Shown: positions 9,198 to 18,944, counted from the first letter of the stretch. The stretch is 38,511 nucleotides of DNA from Planctomycetota bacterium (GCA_025459175.1 JALORC010000067.1:1-38511), one strand, 5' to 3'. The notes: generated from the letters alone by a model not told the origin. Translations and numbers: made by a program.

Positions 9198-10214
9198 TCA
9201 CCAGACGAAGGTCTTCTCGATGCCGGCCAGCACGCGCTTGCTGTCGGGCATGTAGAGCGGCTCGAGCGTGTACGGGAACGGCGTGTCGAAGCCGGCGACG
9301 CGCACGATCGGGCCCTCGAGGTACTCGATGCACTTCTCGGCGATCAGCGCCGACAGCTCGGCGCCGTAGCCGCAGGTCTTCGGCGCCTCGTAGACGACCA
9401 CGCAGCGGCCGGTCTTCTTGACCGACTCGAGCACGGTCGCCTCGTCGAGCGGCACCAGCGTGCGCAGGTCGACGATCTCGCAGCTGCGACCGGCCTTCGC
9501 GGCCTCCTCGGCGGCCTGCTCGCACACCGACACCATCGCGCCGTAGCACAGCAGCGTGACGTCGGTGCCCTCGCGGGCGATGCGCGCCTTGCCGAGCGGC
9601 ACCACGTGCTCGCCGATCGGCACCTCGCCCTTGCCGTGGCGGTAGATGCGCTTGGGCTCGAGGAACATCACCGGGTCCTCGTCGCGGATCGACGCGATCA
9701 GCAGGCCCTTGGCGTCGGCCGGCGTGCTCGGGATCACGACCTTGAGGCCGGGCGTGTGGCAGAAGTACGCCTCGCTCGACTGGCTGTGGTAGTGGCCGCC
9801 GCGGATGCCGCCGCCGTACGGCGAGCGGATCACCATCGGGCAGGTGTACTCACCGCCGCTGCGATAGCGCATCTTCGCCGCTTCGCTGACGATCTGGTCG
9901 AACGCGGGGTAGATGAAGTCGAGGAACTGGATCTCGGCGATCGGCCGCATGCCGTAGACGGCCATGCCGACGCCGGCGCCGATGATGCCGCACTCGGACA
10001 GCGGCGTGTCGAAACAGCGCTTCTCGCCGAACTCCTCGAACAGGCCGGCGGTGGCGCCGAACACGCCGCCCTTCTTGCCGACGTCCTCGCCGAACACGAT
10101 CACCCGGTCGTCGTTGCGCATCTCGGTGCGCATCGCGTCGGTGATCGCCTCGAGCATCGTCATCACTTTGGTGCCGGTCTTGCCGGCGCCGGGCTTGGTT
10201 TCGGTCGCGGTCAT
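9198..10214 (-). CDS. 2-oxoacid dehydrogenase E1 beta subunit
   Basis: Beta subunit of the heterotetrameric E1; it completes the thiamine-diphosphate site with an alpha subunit. Starting at 10214 it has 338 residues (MTATETKPGAGKTG...), the normal size. Family segments are TMLEAITDAMRTEM, FGEDVGKKGGVFGAT, the DTPLSECGIIGAGVGMAVYG motif and the C-terminal transketolase domain with CEIVDLRTLVPLDEAT. A longer reading up to 10319 begins inside the preceding E1alpha gene and adds only Pro/His/Arg-rich sequence, so I reject it. There is no strong ribosome-binding site before the chosen ATG, and an ATG at 10167 (MTMLEAI) is a shorter alternative. It lies 88 bases after the upstream E1alpha. Confidence 0.93.
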   Translation of the reverse strand: MTATETKPGAGKTGTKVMTMLEAITDAMRTEMRNDDRVIVFGEDVGKKGGVFGATAGLFEEFGEKRCFDTPLSECGIIGAGVGMAVYGMRPIAEIQFLDFIYPAFDQIVSEAAKMRYRSGGEYTCPMVIRSPYGGGIRGGHYHSQSSEAYFCHTPGLKVVIPSTPADAKGLLIASIRDEDPVMFLEPKRIYRHGKGEVPIGEHVVPLGKARIAREGTDVTLLCYGAMVSVCEQAAEEAAKAGRSCEIVDLRTLVPLDEATVLESVKKTGRCVVVYEAPKTCGYGAELSALIAEKCIEYLEGPIVRVAGFDTPFPYTLEPLYMPDSKRVLAGIEKTFVW

Positions 10215-10238
10215 GGGAATGGGTCGGGTTGGCTGGTG

Positions 10239-10252
10239 GCCGCCGTGGCGGC
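10239..10252. repeat. Short inverted repeat between E1alpha and E1beta genes
   Basis: GCCGCC-GT-GGCGGC, a perfect 6+6 inverted repeat in the 88-base gap before E1beta. In such GC-rich DNA this could be chance, but the other gap of the same operon also holds a hairpin. Confidence 0.25.
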
Positions 10253-10302
10253 GCGGATGCGGGTGGGTCGGCGCGGGATGCAGCCGGGGGATGGATCGGG
10301 GA

Positions 10303-11415
10303 TCAGAGCGGGAAGGCACCGATGTCGGCGCCGACGCTGCCCTTGGCGACCAGGTCGCGCAGGTGCTCGCGCTGCTCCTTCAGCTGCGGGGTCAGGCTCA
10401 TGTAGACGTCGTCGAACATCGAGTCGATCGGCGGATTGCTCTGCGCCTCGGCGGCGTTGACGGCGGTCTGGATCGCGGCCTTGGCGCCCTCGACGCATTC
10501 CTGCTCGAACGCCTCGGTCCACAGCTTCTTGCCCTTCAGGTAGAGCTGGAAGCGAGTGATCGGGTCCCGCTTCTTCCACGCCTCGAACTCCTTCGCGTCG
10601 CGGTAGCGCGCGGCGTCGTCGGAGCTGCTGTGCGAGGCCATGCGATAGGTCACGGTCTCGACCAGCGTCGGGCCCTCGCCGCGGCGGGCGCGGTCGACGG
10701 CTTCCTTGCAGACGCGGTAGACGGCGAGGATGTCGTTGCCGTCGACGCGCACGCCGGGCATGCCGTAGGCTTCGGCCTTGACCGCCATCGACTCGCTGCA
10801 GGTCTGCTTGCTCGACGGCACCGAGATCGCCCAGCCGTTGTTCTCGACCACGAACACCACCGGTGCCTTGTAGACGGCGGCGAAGTTGAGCCCGGTGTGG
10901 AAGTCGTTGCTGCTGGTGCCGCCGTCGCCGCAGAAGGTCATGAACACGGTGTCGTCGCCGCGGATGCGCGCCGCCATGCCGGCCCCGGCCGCCTGCGTCA
11001 GCTGGGTGCCGATCGGCGAACTGATCGACACGAAGTTCGCCTGCCGGAAGCTGTAGTGCACCGGCATCTGGCGGCCCTTGCTGGTGTCGCCGGCGTTGCC
11101 GAACCACTCGCAGATGACCTTCTCGATCGGTACCTGGCGCAGCAGCAGGATGCCGGGCTGGCGATAGGCGGGGAACAGCCAGTCGCTGTCCTTCAGCGCG
11201 TAGGCGGCGCCGAGGTGCGAGGCCTCCTGGCCGGTCGACTGCAGGTAGAAGCCGATGCGGCCCTGCCGCTGCAGCGCCAGACCGCGGTCGTCGAGCGCGC
11301 GGGTCGCCACCATCAGGCGATACAGCTTCTGCAGCTCGGTGGCCGGCAGGTTGGGGTCCTTGCCCTTCTGGGCCTTGCCGTCCTGATCGAGGATCGTCAG
11401 CAGTTCGAGACTCAT
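10303..11415 (-). CDS. 2-oxoacid dehydrogenase E1 alpha subunit (second paralogue)
   Basis: A second E1 alpha subunit, 370 residues, the usual length. It has GRIGFYLQSTGQEASHLG, the ThDP motif starting GDGGTSSNDFH and ending ENNGWAISVP, and the loop SHSSSDDAARYRD. It shares with the other E1alpha (6400-7752) the KGKDPNLP segment near the N-terminus and the exact C-terminal ending GAFPL, so the two probably arose by duplication and bracket E1beta and E2. This copy has no basic N-terminal extension and looks closer to branched-chain enzymes (the YRQPG segment), but that is a tentative reading. Its ATG overlaps the lipA TGA by 4 bases, tying lipoate synthesis to the complex. Confidence 0.92.
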   Translation of the reverse strand: MSLELLTILDQDGKAQKGKDPNLPATELQKLYRLMVATRALDDRGLALQRQGRIGFYLQSTGQEASHLGAAYALKDSDWLFPAYRQPGILLLRQVPIEKVICEWFGNAGDTSKGRQMPVHYSFRQANFVSISSPIGTQLTQAAGAGMAARIRGDDTVFMTFCGDGGTSSNDFHTGLNFAAVYKAPVVFVVENNGWAISVPSSKQTCSESMAVKAEAYGMPGVRVDGNDILAVYRVCKEAVDRARRGEGPTLVETVTYRMASHSSSDDAARYRDAKEFEAWKKRDPITRFQLYLKGKKLWTEAFEQECVEGAKAAIQTAVNAAEAQSNPPIDSMFDDVYMSLTPQLKEQREHLRDLVAKGSVGADIGAFPL

Positions 11416-12392
11416 GCGGATTCGGGCGTTGAGGAAATCGGGGCGGAGGTGCCGGCGGCGGCGAGCGCCTGCCGCTGGCGGAGCATGCCGGCGAGATAGA
11501 ACTCGGCGGCCTTGTAGCTGGACCGCACCAGCGGGCCGGCGGCGACGTACAGGAAGCCCTTCGTCATCGCGCGGGCCTCCAGGGCCTGGAAGCGGGCCGG
11601 GGTGATGTGGTCGCGCACCGGCAGGTGCAGCAGCGTCGGCCGCAGATACTGGCCGAACGTCACCACGTCGACGCCGTACTCGCGCAGGTCGTCCATCGCC
11701 TGTTCGACCTCGCGTTCGCTCTCGCCGAGGCCGAGCATCAGCGACGACTTGGTGACGAGCCCGGGCTGCAGACGCTTCGCGGTGCGCAACGTGTCGAGCG
11801 AACGGGCGTAGCTGCAGCGGTGGTCGCGCACGCGCGGCGTCAGGCGCAGCACGGTCTCGACGTTGTGGGCGTAGACGTCGGGGCCGGCCGCGAGCACGGT
11901 CGCGATCATCTGCTCGGTGGTGAGCGTCTGCCGTTCGGTCTGCAGCCAGTCGCCGACCAGCGCCTCGACCAGCAGCTCGGGGTTGCGGCGCTTGATCGCG
12001 CGGATCGTCGCCGCGACGTGGCCGGCACCGCCGTCGGGCAGGTCGTCGCGATCGACCATCGTCAGCACGACATACTTGAGGCCCATCGCGACGCACGACT
12101 CGGCGACCTTCTCCGGCTCGTCCTGGTCGACCGGGGTGCCCTGGCTGTGCGTCTTCACCGCGCAGAACCGGCAGCCGCGGGTGCAGGTGTCGCCGAGCAC
12201 CATGAACGTCGCCGTGCCCGAGGCCCAGCACTCGCCCATGTTGGGGCACTTGGCCTCTTCGCAGACCGTGTGCAGGTTGCGGTCGCGCAGCACCTTCTCG
12301 AGGTTGGCGACGGTGGGGCCGGACGGCAGCGGCACCTTGAGCCAGTCGGGTTTCTGGCCGGGCGTGATGCGCTTGTTGTGGATCGAGGACAT
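11412..12392 (-). CDS. lipA: Lipoyl synthase
   Basis: Radical-SAM enzyme that inserts two sulfurs into protein-bound octanoate to make lipoate, here presumably on K44 of the neighbouring E2. The auxiliary 4Fe-4S cluster motif is CEEAKCPNMGEC and the radical SAM motif is CTRGCRFC. Other family landmarks are ATFMVLGD, VVLTMVDRDDLPDGGA, HNVETV and TKSSLMLGLGE. From the ATG at 12392 (MSSIHNKRITPGQKPDWLK) it has 326 residues, normal. A GTG at 12431 would add 13 residues and is less likely. It is the first gene of the operon and overlaps E1alpha by 4 bases. An AGTATC/GATACT element at 12464-12469 could be part of its promoter, but that is weak. No lipB or lplA gene is in the window. Confidence 0.96.
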   Translation of the reverse strand: MSSIHNKRITPGQKPDWLKVPLPSGPTVANLEKVLRDRNLHTVCEEAKCPNMGECWASGTATFMVLGDTCTRGCRFCAVKTHSQGTPVDQDEPEKVAESCVAMGLKYVVLTMVDRDDLPDGGAGHVAATIRAIKRRNPELLVEALVGDWLQTERQTLTTEQMIATVLAAGPDVYAHNVETVLRLTPRVRDHRCSYARSLDTLRTAKRLQPGLVTKSSLMLGLGESEREVEQAMDDLREYGVDVVTFGQYLRPTLLHLPVRDHITPARFQALEARAMTKGFLYVAAGPLVRSSYKAAEFYLAGMLRQRQALAAAGTSAPISSTPESA

Positions 12393-12476
12393 GCGACCGG
12401 GGAGCCGGAACGAGGCGGGCAGGATAGGCACGCGCCGGGTCCGACGCCAGTTGCATACCGGCTAGTATCTGACCGC

Positions 12477-12510
12477 GGACCGGCCGGGGCAGGCGCCCTC
12501 GGGCCGGTCC
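12477..12510 (-). terminator. Hairpin downstream of the secreted protein gene
   Basis: GGACCGGCC (12477-12485) and GGCCGGTCC (12502-12510) form a perfect 9-base stem; inside it GGGC (12487-12490) and GCCC (12495-12498) can add a second short stem. It lies 10 bases past the stop of the minus-strand gene ending at 12521 and upstream of lipA, as expected for a terminator separating them. No T-run follows, so it is a strong hairpin but not a classic intrinsic terminator. Confidence 0.5.
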
Positions 12511-12520
12511 CGTGCGACGG

Positions 12521-13975
12521 TCAGTTGCCGACCGTGATCTGCAGCGCGTCCGAGGTGCCGATCGGCAGGCTGAAGCCGACCAGCGACGGGTCGAAGGCGG
12601 CGATCTGGGCGCTGATGACGGCGCCGCCGAGCGAGCTGTTGGCCGGGATCGGCAGCGCGGTGCTGGCCGCACCGGCAAAGTCGGTGAAGGTCGCGTTGAT
12701 GACGTCCGGCAGCACGTAGATCAGCGCGCAGGCGGGGGTGCCGGGCACCGGCAGGCCGAACGGTGAGGCCGGAGCACCACTCAGCAGGAACAGCACCAGC
12801 GACGCCGGGCCCGAGTTGCCGGCCGTGATCGCGAAGCCGGCGTTGCCGGTCCGCGGCGCGCCGCCGCTGGTGCCGACGGTCGGGGTGCCGTTGCTGTTGG
12901 CGCAGGCGGTGCCGGAGTTCACGGTGCTGGCCGGCGTGCGCACGAACTGCACGTCGCGGAACGCGGTGTTGGTCGGCGCGGTCGCGAGCACGGTGAACGT
13001 CGAGGCGGCGCCGGTGTCGACGACCGAGACCAGCTGCGGCAGCGTCGCCGAGGTGGTCGCGAACAGCGTGGTGACGCCGTTCTCGACGCGGCCCGACAAG
13101 CCGCGGGCGCCGGTGTTGGCGGCCGGCTGCAGCGTGTAGGCGAGCGTCCAGGTGCCGGCGCTCAGCGTCCACTTCTGGATGCCGCCCAGCGCCGTGTTGC
13201 GGTCGTCGGCGACGTAGACGGTGGTGGCGTCGGCGAAGAAGAAGTCATAGCTGCCCGGGCCGGTCGCGGTCGGGAAGCCGGGCAGCAGCGCGATCGTCTG
13301 GCCGCTCGCGATCGGCAACCCGGTGCCGACGCTGCTGACGCCTTGGAAGGCGCCCGACGCGCTCGAGCAATAGAGCTGGTCATTGAAGATGTTGACGCAG
13401 CGGACGTTGGTGACCGTCGTGCTGAGCTGCGTCGAGGTCGAGGCGCCGAGGGCGGCGACGTAGCGCACGCCCGGGGTCGTGCCCGTGCCGGTGCCGCTGA
13501 TCCAGAACGAGCTGCCGTCGACGCTGGTCACGCCGCGGAAGTTGTTGGCGGTGTAGGCGTCGGTGAGCGCCGTCGAGGTGTCGACGGTGCCGTCGAGGGC
13601 GATCCGGCCGATCACGCGGTTGACGGTGGCCGAGGCCGAGCTGGTCACGCCCGCGGTGCCGACGGCGGCGTCATAGCCAGCGGCGAGGATGTAGCGGCCG
13701 TCGACCGACTGCGTGATGAAGCCGTTCGAGGTCGCGGTGCCGGAATCGGTCAGCTGGCGGTTGCCGCCGATGACGGTCGTCGGCAGCGGGATCGTCTGCA
13801 CGAACACTCCGGCCGGGGTGTATTCATCGAGAAAGCGTGCGGTGGCGGCGTTGCCCAGCGCGGCGGCGCCGTCGCCGACGCGTGAGACGAGCAGGTTGCC
13901 GGGGGTGATCGGGCCCTGCGCCGACAGCGGCGTCAGCAGGGAGAGAAGGACGAAGGTCTTGGTGTAGGTGTGCAT
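12521..13975 (-). CDS. Secreted beta-rich protein with a lineage-type C-terminal domain
   Basis: A 484-residue exported protein of unknown function. The start at 13975 gives MHTYTKTFVLLSLLTPLSAQ, a clear signal peptide cut after AQ. The body is rich in Gly, Ser, Thr and Ala, with repeating short beta segments suggesting a propeller-like or extended beta fold (for example DGRYILAAGYDAAV and DATTVYVADDRNTALGGIQKW). The last 100 residues (from about GNAGFAIT) end in ALPIPANSSLGGAVISAQIA and GTSDALQITVGN. The same architecture closes the metallopeptidase at 18945-22190 (LPIPPNGSLLGFVLAAQSA ... LRLTVGL). This shared tail looks like a sorting, secretion or surface-attachment domain. The gene stands alone between the lipA operon and the bpt gene and has its own hairpin downstream. 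Confidence 0.8.
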   Translation of the reverse strand: MHTYTKTFVLLSLLTPLSAQGPITPGNLLVSRVGDGAAALGNAATARFLDEYTPAGVFVQTIPLPTTVIGGNRQLTDSGTATSNGFITQSVDGRYILAAGYDAAVGTAGVTSSASATVNRVIGRIALDGTVDTSTALTDAYTANNFRGVTSVDGSSFWISGTGTGTTPGVRYVAALGASTSTQLSTTVTNVRCVNIFNDQLYCSSASGAFQGVSSVGTGLPIASGQTIALLPGFPTATGPGSYDFFFADATTVYVADDRNTALGGIQKWTLSAGTWTLAYTLQPAANTGARGLSGRVENGVTTLFATTSATLPQLVSVVDTGAASTFTVLATAPTNTAFRDVQFVRTPASTVNSGTACANSNGTPTVGTSGGAPRTGNAGFAITAGNSGPASLVLFLLSGAPASPFGLPVPGTPACALIYVLPDVINATFTDFAGAASTALPIPANSSLGGAVISAQIAAFDPSLVGFSLPIGTSDALQITVGN

Positions 13976-14123
13976 GATGGAGTGTGCTCGGAGCCTCTCG
14001 GACAATGACGGCGGAACAGGCTAGACGGCCGTGTGAAGACCGTCGATGCGCTCCGTGAAGGTCCGAGCCGGCGCGGCTGGAGCGGTGCGGCGAATCGACG
14101 CCGTCGGCAGCCCCCGGTCGCGT

Positions 14124-14903
14124 TCAGGCGTCCTGCCGCGGCCCGTCGGCGCAGCCCGGCTGCCAGCGCCGGTCGCGCAGCAGCTCGTGCGGGCCGTAGT
14201 TCGCCTTGTAGTGCATCGTCTCGGCCCCCTCGATCCAGTAGCCGAGATAGTAGTGCGGCACGCCGATCTGCTTGCACCACTCGATCTCGGCCAGCACCGA
14301 GAACACGCCGAGGCTGCGGTCGGCGAACTCCGGGTCGTAGAAGTGATAGACCGCCGACACCGAGCGCGAGCAGACGTCGAGCAGGCTCACCGCGACGAGT
14401 CGGTCGCCGAGCGAGTAGGTCATCTCCATCGTGTCGACGACCGGCGCGTACAGCGACTCGCGCAGCGAGGCCTCGGTCTCGTCGCCGGCGTGGCCCGGAT
14501 GCTGGTGCGCCAGGTAGCGGCGATACAGCGCGAACGTCGCGGCGTCGCATTCCGGCCGGCGCACCGCGACCGCGATGTCGAGGTTCTTCCGCCACGCGCG
14601 GCGCTGGCTGCGGCTCGGAGCGAACGTCGCCACCGGCACGCGGATCGGCACGCAGGCGCGGCATTGCTCGCAGTCCATCGCGTAGAACAGCTGGCCGCTG
14701 CGACGGAAACCGCGGTCCATCAGGTCGTGGTAGCGCTCGGCGTCGAGGCCCTCGGCGAGGAAGCCGCGTTGGCGGGCGATGCGGCCGGGCACGTAGGGGC
14801 ACGGATAGGGCAGCGTGCGCGGCAGTTCGTCGCGGTCGACCCAGGCCAACAACGGGTCCTGCGCACCGGCGTCGACACCGTCGTCAGGGTTCCCCGCGTT
14901 CAT
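14124..14903 (-). CDS. bpt: Aminoacyl-tRNA--protein transferase (Bpt/Ate type)
   Basis: Transfers leucine (Bpt) or arginine (Ate) from tRNA to the N-terminus of proteins with acidic or other secondary destabilising residues, marking them for ClpS/ClpAP degradation. Landmarks: the N-terminal PCPYVPGR, CEQCRACVPIRVPV, FAPSRSQRR, SVSAVYHFYDP, SLGVFSVLAEIEW and the C-terminal YYLGYWIEGAETMHYKANYGPHELL. From the ATG at 14903 it has 259 residues, as usual for bacterial Bpt; GTAGGA lies just upstream. An ATG at 14912 is a near alternative. It is 55 bases downstream of the ECF sigma gene on the same strand, so it may be cotranscribed. Choosing leucyl over arginyl specificity rests on general bacterial precedent, not on a residue I can point to. 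Confidence 0.88.
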   Translation of the reverse strand: MNAGNPDDGVDAGAQDPLLAWVDRDELPRTLPYPCPYVPGRIARQRGFLAEGLDAERYHDLMDRGFRRSGQLFYAMDCEQCRACVPIRVPVATFAPSRSQRRAWRKNLDIAVAVRRPECDAATFALYRRYLAHQHPGHAGDETEASLRESLYAPVVDTMEMTYSLGDRLVAVSLLDVCSRSVSAVYHFYDPEFADRSLGVFSVLAEIEWCKQIGVPHYYLGYWIEGAETMHYKANYGPHELLRDRRWQPGCADGPRQDA

Positions 14904-14958
14904 CGGCCGCATCCTACGGTCGGCGCCGGCCGTGTGCACGAGGCGGGGCCGGCACGGG

Positions 14959-15567
<609 letters not shown>

Positions 15568-15600
15568 GGCTAGGCCATGCTCGCCCGCGGCGCGCGTGGG

Positions 15601-18600
15601 TCAAGGCGCCTGGTCGACGCGTTGCCGCCAGCTGGCGGCAGCGGCCGCGCGCTCGGGGCTCGGCTCGGCGGCATGCCAGCCGGTGTAGAAGCCGGTCAGC
15701 AGCTTGTGCACCAGGGTCAGATCGCGGCGGCTCCTGGGCAGCTGGCCCTGCAGCCGCGCCTCGGCTTCGAGCAGCAGCGCCTGGCCGTCGCCGAACCGCT
15801 GCTGCAGGCCGCGCAGGTGGCCGAGCTCGGCGCGCGCGATCGACACCAACCGGTGCTCGGCGCCGCGGGCCCGCTGGTAGCTGTCGGCCACCTCGGCGAA
15901 CAGCTCGGCGGCGGCCGTGTGCTCGCGCAGCTCGACCAGCACCCGCCCGAGGGCGATCGCGTCGTTGCCATGGCCCGGATTGTCGTCGCTGTTCGTCCGT
16001 CGCCGGCTGGCGACCGCGAGCTCGAGCTGCTGCTTCGCCGCCGGGAGGTCCTGGCGCCGCCGCAGGGTCTCGGCGTGGATGGCGCGTCCGGCGGCCGTGG
16101 TCGGGTGATCGGCGCCGAAACTCTGCAGCAACTCCTCGACGGCCTCGTCACCGAGTCGCGCCGCGCGATCCAGCTGACCGATTTCGCGCAGCGCGCTGAC
16201 GAGATTGAGCTGCGTGATGACGGTGTCGCGGGGGTCGGCCTCGGGCGAGCGGCGACCGGCGGTGAGTGCGCGTTCGAGGAACGGGATGGCGTCGGCGTGG
16301 CGGTCGAGGCCGAGCAGCAGCACCGCATAGCTGTTGGTGGCGATGATCGTCGTCGGCGCCTCGCGGCCCAGGTGCTCGGCGCACAGGTCGGCAAGGGCGA
16401 GCAGTTCGCGTTCGCCCTCGGCCTTGCGGTCGGCACGCACCAGGGCATTGGCGCGGTGCACGCGGACGGTCAGCGTCTTGGTGTCGTGTTCGCCGCAGCT
16501 CGCGGTGAACGCCGCCACGGCGGCGTCGAAGTGCGGCAAGGCGGCGGCCGGCTCGCCGTTGCGCGAGGTCGACAGCGCCAGCAGCTCCAGGGCCTTGCCG
16601 GTCGATTCGTGCCCCGCGCCGTGCGCCTTGGTCCGGATCTCGACGCAGTGCTGCAGCAGCGGCTGCGCACGGTCGAAGTAGCCTTCGTCGTAGAGGTGCA
16701 CGGCCAGCTGCCAGGCCGCCAGTGCGGTCGTGGTGTGCTGCTCGCCGTAGGCTGCCTGCAGCCCGCTGTAGGCACTCTGCAGTTCGGGCAGTGCGGCGGC
16801 CTTGTCGCCCTGCGCCATCAGCACCGAGGCGAGGTTCATGCGCGCGGTCAGCACGTCGACGTGCCCGGCCCCCTGGGTGCGGGTGCCGTCGGCGATCACG
16901 GTCCGGAGCAGCGCGGCAGCGTCGTCGAGCCGACCTTGCGCCTGCCGCAGCACCGCCAGGCTCGAGTGCGCCATCCGCGTGTCCGGGTGATCCGGCCCGA
17001 GTGCGGCCAGCAACCCGGTCCGGCCCGCCACCAGCAGCGGCTCGGCTGCGTCGAGGCGGCCGCGAGCGCACAGCGTGTTGCCGAGTTCCAGCTGCATGGC
17101 GAGCGTCTTGCTGTCCGCGCCGCCGACCGCCGTGGTGGCGATCTCCAGCGCGCGCCGCTGCGCCGCCTCGGCGGCGTCGAGATCGCCGCGCTGGTAGCTC
17201 CATTCGCCGCGCAACGAGTGCCAGTCGGCGGCCTCGGCCGAGGCGGCGCCGAAGGTCGCCAGCAGGATCGGCTCCACGGCATCGAGCTGGGTCCCGGCGG
17301 CGTCGATCCGACCGAGCGACAGGAACGAGCGCGCCAGCACATGGTGCACCGCCACCGCCACCTCGGGCTGGTCGGCGAACGTCGCATCGACCCGCTTCGC
17401 GGCGCGGTCGAGTGCCTGTGCGACCGTCGCGTCGTGGCCGAGTTCGCGCACGTTCGCGGCGCCCAGCGTGGTCAGCAGGAAGTCGTTGATCGCGGCCGCG
17501 GTGGCGGCACTGCGCTCGGCTTCCTGCCGCTGCTCGGCTTCGCTGGCCGCCAGCTGCGTCGCGCGGTTGCGTTCGTGATCGGCCTCCCGTTGCGCTTGCC
17601 GGGCGTGGTCGCGTTCGTCGGCGGCGACGCTCGCCTGCCAGGCGAACGCGAGCAGGCCGGCCAGCAGCGCCAGCAGCACAGCGAGGCCGCTGGCGACGGC
17701 CGCGGCATGGCGCCGCACCAGCTTGCGCAGCCGGTACGACGCACTCGGTGGGGCGGCGGTGACCGGCTCGCCGGCGAGGTGGGCGGCGATGTCGGCGGCG
17801 AGGCCGTCGACCGTCGCGTAGCGGCGACCGCGGTCGCGCTCGATCGCCTTCATCACGATCCAGTCGAGGTCCCCGCGCAAGCGCGGGACGAGGCGCCCGG
17901 GCTCGACGCTGCGGTGGTCCGCGGTGGTCGCGGCATCGTGCAGTTCGCGGATGCGCGTCGAGGGGCGCGGCGGCTCGTACTGGGCGAACGTGCGCCGCAG
18001 CTGATCGAGACCACCGTCCGACAGCTCTTCGCGCCGGACCGGCGTGGTGCCGGTCAGCAGTTCGTACAGCACGGCGCCGAGCGACCAGACATCGGCGCGG
18101 GTGTCGACGTCGGCGGAACCCGCGGCCTGCTCCGGGCTCATGTACTGCAGCGTGCCGAGCACCTGGTGCTCCGCGGTCAGCGTCGCATCGTCGGCGCGGC
18201 CGGGCCCGATGGCCTTGGCGATGCCGAAGTCGATCACCTTGGCGTGCGGGCGTCCGTCGTGGCGTGCGACCAGCACGTTGCTCGGCTTCAGGTCGCGATG
18301 GATGACGCCCTTGCCGTGCGCGTGCTGCACCGCGCGGCAGACCTGGTCGAACAGTTCGAGTCGTTGCTCGATCGAGAGGCGCTCCTGGTCGCAGAACTGC
18401 ACCAGCGGGCGGCCGCTGACCAGCTCCATGACGAAGTACGGGCGGCCGGTCGCGGTGGTGCCGGCATCGAGCACGCGCGCGATGTGTGGATGGTCCATCA
18501 TCGCCAGCGCCTGCCGCTCCTGCTCGAAGCGGCTGATGACCTGGTGCGTGTCCATGCCGACCTTGACGATCTTCAGGGCGACCCGACGCGCCACCGGCTG

Positions 18601-18891
18601 GCGCTGTTCGGCGAGGAACACGCGGCCGAAGCCGCCTTCGCCGATCCGCTCCAGCAGTTCGTAGGGGCCGATCCGGGTGCCCGCGGCCTCGAAGCGTTCG
18701 TCGCCGGACGGCCCAGGTGGCGCCGCCAGGAAGTGCGCGTCCTCGGCGCCCGCCAGCAGCACTTGCAGCCGGGCGCGCAGGGCGGCGTCGGCACCACAGG
18801 CGCTGGCCAGGAACTCGTCGCGCGCCGTTCCGGTGAGGTCGAGCGCGCGATCGAACAGCTGACGCAGGAGGTTCTCGTCGGTGGCGGCCAT
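15601..18891 (-). CDS. Membrane Ser/Thr protein kinase with C-terminal TPR repeats
   Basis: A 1096-residue PknB-type kinase. Residues 1-70 form a short N-terminal region of the type seen before planctomycete kinases. The kinase domain spans about 77-370: glycine loop GEGGFGRV (84-91), catalytic lysine K107, HRDLKPSN (198-205), DFG (221-223) and SPEQ in the activation segment, so all key residues are present and it should be active. A single transmembrane helix lies at about 392-417. After a coiled-coil, highly charged linker (about 420-470) come many TPR/kinesin-light-chain-like repeats to the C-terminus, probably a sensing or docking domain on the far side of the membrane. The ECF sigma gene 33 bases downstream is a likely target or partner. 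The element AGTCTA at 18907-18912 upstream may be a -10 box. Confidence 0.94.
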   Translation of the reverse strand: MAATDENLLRQLFDRALDLTGTARDEFLASACGADAALRARLQVLLAGAEDAHFLAAPPGPSGDERFEAAGTRIGPYELLERIGEGGFGRVFLAEQRQPVARRVALKIVKVGMDTHQVISRFEQERQALAMMDHPHIARVLDAGTTATGRPYFVMELVSGRPLVQFCDQERLSIEQRLELFDQVCRAVQHAHGKGVIHRDLKPSNVLVARHDGRPHAKVIDFGIAKAIGPGRADDATLTAEHQVLGTLQYMSPEQAAGSADVDTRADVWSLGAVLYELLTGTTPVRREELSDGGLDQLRRTFAQYEPPRPSTRIRELHDAATTADHRSVEPGRLVPRLRGDLDWIVMKAIERDRGRRYATVDGLAADIAAHLAGEPVTAAPPSASYRLRKLVRRHAAAVASGLAVLLALLAGLLAFAWQASVAADERDHARQAQREADHERNRATQLAASEAEQRQEAERSAATAAAINDFLLTTLGAANVRELGHDATVAQALDRAAKRVDATFADQPEVAVAVHHVLARSFLSLGRIDAAGTQLDAVEPILLATFGAASAEAADWHSLRGEWSYQRGDLDAAEAAQRRALEIATTAVGGADSKTLAMQLELGNTLCARGRLDAAEPLLVAGRTGLLAALGPDHPDTRMAHSSLAVLRQAQGRLDDAAALLRTVIADGTRTQGAGHVDVLTARMNLASVLMAQGDKAAALPELQSAYSGLQAAYGEQHTTTALAAWQLAVHLYDEGYFDRAQPLLQHCVEIRTKAHGAGHESTGKALELLALSTSRNGEPAAALPHFDAAVAAFTASCGEHDTKTLTVRVHRANALVRADRKAEGERELLALADLCAEHLGREAPTTIIATNSYAVLLLGLDRHADAIPFLERALTAGRRSPEADPRDTVITQLNLVSALREIGQLDRAARLGDEAVEELLQSFGADHPTTAAGRAIHAETLRRRQDLPAAKQQLELAVASRRRTNSDDNPGHGNDAIALGRVLVELREHTAAAELFAEVADSYQRARGAEHRLVSIARAELGHLRGLQQRFGDGQALLLEAEARLQGQLPRSRRDLTLVHKLLTGFYTGWHAAEPSPERAAAAASWRQRVDQAP

Positions 18892-18906
18892 GGCGATCGG
18901 TACCGC

Positions 18907-18912
18907 AGTCTA
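18907..18912 (-). promoter_or_regulatory. Candidate -10 element upstream of the kinase gene
   Basis: On the minus strand this reads TAGACT, 15 bases before the kinase start, inside a 9-base string (GCAGTCTAG on the plus strand) that recurs at the same place before the CDP-alcohol phosphatidyltransferase gene. CTAG is usually rare in bacterial genomes, which makes the match more notable. No clear -35 box is seen. Confidence 0.3.
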
Positions 18913-18944
18913 GGCAGCGCTCGCGGCGGGCGCCCGCGGTCGCG

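Noticed and set aside
7620..10460. Very long open frame on the plus strand opposite the dehydrogenase genes
   Set aside because: Arg/His/Asp/Val-rich, low-complexity translation typical of the antisense of GC-rich genes; the minus strand holds clear E1alpha, E2 and E1beta genes.
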